Assembly: GCA_964200185.2 (NCBI GenBank)
Contig: CAXNAD020000420.1
Location: forward strand, 1 to 20,058
Length of the DNA stretch: 20,058 nt
DNA from: Choristocarpus tenellus KU-1152
Lineage: Eukaryota; Phaeophyceae
Reading direction: 5' to 3'
The notes beneath the pieces were generated by a model that searched no databases, was not told where the DNA came from, and worked only from the letters and a program-made list of their open reading frames with translations. A program made the position numbers and the translations under genes. This document shows positions 18,842 to 20,058 of the stretch, one piece after another. The stretch's first letter is position 1, and every line of letters starts with the position of its first letter.

Positions 18842-19602
18842 TCAGAAATTAATATAGAACATACTATATATGCACCGCGGTGGAGTGCATGATCTGCTCA
18901 CTTTTCCACCATGGTACTTATGCTCAATGGAGGCATCATCTGGCGGTACTTCTTGCCTTTGCTTGCACCTGATGCCGCATATAGAGCAGACAAGTACTCC
19001 CCAGAAATAGTCAACTTGGCTTGTACTCTGTTCCGTCAGTGAATGATGTTCGCTAGCAGTCTCACATTGTTTGTCCTCCTGTTTGCATTTGTTGTTCCCA
19101 GTGTGTTGAGATCATGCTAAAAAGTTATTTTGTAGGCAATCATACCAATGAGATTGAACTTTTCATCTCTATTTACTAAACCTCCAAAACATAGAGAGAG
19201 GGTTTTGTTCAAGGTCTACGTGAGCATATAGTTGTGAGGACTCCCTTCACCAAACCTTCCAAAATGTGAAGACCATTGGCGGTTGGAACTTCAAGATCTG
19301 GGAGACTGAGGTGGGAGCGTGGTCTGTCCTCTTTCTGTGTTGCTGTGTTCGTAGACTAACGTGAGGTCAGGATGCTCTTTGCTTGTTTCCTGAGTGTCCC
19401 TTGCAACAATATCCTCTCGTGTGCTTGGTCTCCACACCCCATGTCGCAATAATTTCTGTAAAATTTGTCTACAGAAATACATCTGTCTCGGAAATAAATT
19501 AATACGAGCTCAGAAAAATCTGTTGTGACAATGATTTCAGGCAACAATCCTATGGAGCACTCTTGTGTCTCACTTGCAACAAGTTTGATGGAGTACTTCC
19601 AA
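18842..19602 (-). CDS. Multi-exon Cys-containing putative type I membrane protein (5' part uncertain)
   Basis: Exon 19602-19361 encodes an ectodomain-like stretch with cysteines (SETQECSIGLLPEIIVTTDF, YFRDRCISVDKFYRNYC, DMGCGD). An in-frame TAG at 19357 is removed if GTTAGT (19360) is a donor and CTCCCAG (19298) the acceptor, a 63-nt intron that restores the frame. Exon 19297-19251 (EVPTANGLHILEGL) ends at GTGAAG. Exon 19078-18842, in phase, encodes CETASEHHSLTEQS, a short hydrophobic segment DYFWGVLVCSICGI, a basic RCKQRQ and a tail ending MFYINF. Upstream, the same frame is open at 19808-19666 (FTSSFPQAQCPFATHTQHC) and could be another exon, with a weak 63-nt intron (GTGCCC to CTAAAG) or a nonsense codon between. 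No start or signal peptide was found. Family unknown. Confidence 0.62.
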
Positions 19603-19829
19603 CTTTAGATGGTCGGGATAGGGTACTGCAAGTTGCAATGCTGTGTATGGGTAGCAAAAGGGCACTGCGCCTGGGGGAAAGAGGAGGTGAAACTCCGCCA
19701 GTTCGTAGCTACTGAGTTCCAGCAGAAGAAAAGAATAGCAGGGGCGTGCCAGGGTGAACCTGTGGGACTGTGCTGATGTCTGATGATAGTTACAAAATAT
19801 CCACTGTTTCAGGTCTAGCAATAGCAACT

Positions 19830-19996
19830 ATTATCTTATCTGTGAAGTAGAGCAAACCTTTCGAATTTTGCGTAAGGCCGATCTGTTTAGGGATAGAGTT
19901 TGAACGCGTTTTTTTGGCTAGCCGTTTTATTTTTGTCATGCAATTACGTAGGACCCCCAAAATAAATTACTGTGGTAGGTAGATAGCTCCAGACCC
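19830..19996. other. Short spacer before the last repeat
   Basis: AT-rich with T-runs; no gene or element was recognised. Confidence 0.4.
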
Positions 19997-20058
19997 AAAG
20001 TATCTGGGAGGGGGGGGGGGTCTACACCAGGGTGTCCATTTGGACCAAAATCAGGAAA
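19997..20058 (+). mobile_element. MITE family B-like left end, cut by the window edge
   Basis: It starts CAAAGTATCTGGGA, then a run of G to GGTCTACACC and GTGTCCATTTGGACCAAAAT. The outer AAAGTATCT, the G-rich spacer and the GTCCATTTGG box appear in the same order and about the same distances as at 5726. The remainder lies beyond the window. Confidence 0.55.

Noticed and set aside
19980-20040. G-run near 20010 as a G-quadruplex regulatory site
   Set aside because: It falls at the position of the G-rich spacer of a family B-like end, so the element explains it better.

Overview
The window looks like nuclear DNA of a microbial eukaryote. Coding sequence is broken by short GT-AG introns (48-80 nt, a few of 105-198 nt), intergenic DNA is AT-rich, and there are a decayed mariner-like transposase and several families of small inverted-repeat elements. 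No bacterial operon, Shine-Dalgarno site, tRNA, rRNA or CRISPR array was seen. The taxon cannot be fixed by eye. Compact introns, Ser/Thr/Pro-rich ectodomains (a SPTPAPEF-type stretch) and a transposase of the plant/algal mariner type fit an alga or other stramenopile, but this is inference.

The most credible genes lie on the minus strand and become visible only after splicing. Right to left: a multi-exon Cys-containing putative membrane protein (18842-19602 and probably upstream); a six-exon basic-tailed putative membrane protein (11597-12551, 5' end not found); a two-exon gene with a signal peptide (10838-11511) starting 85 bp downstream of it; a three-exon Cys-rich then Ser/Thr/Pro-rich protein with a hydrophobic segment (7405-8280); the 3' exons of a Ser/Thr-rich protein with a C-terminal membrane anchor (4391-5072); and a weaker membrane-anchor exon (3457-3608). 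None matched a family I can name. The repeated plan (ectodomain, one hydrophobic segment, short tail) suggests surface proteins. Most long unspliced plus-strand frames in these intervals are antisense shadows.

Repeats: 1-1274 is a decayed mariner-like element. Family A (about 255 bp, four copies at 1269, 5932, 6853 and 9794) has inverted termini AAAGTATCTTAGAGGGTA, a subterminal GTCCATTTGG box and a central palindrome. Family B (5726-5891, and a partial copy at 19997 to the window end) shares the outer AAAGTATCT and the GTCCATTTGG box but has a G-rich spacer. Family C (copies at 2330, 5135 reversed and 18021, and a fragment at 6823/7109) has its own ends. One family A copy is nested in the terminus of a family C element and is flanked by CCCAG on both sides.

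The rest (about 15.7-18.0 kb, 10.1-10.8 kb, 8.3-9.8 kb, 1.9-2.3 kb) is mostly AT-rich with no convincing gene. A GC-richer island at 13740-14935 is open on both strands and may be a degraded coding region.
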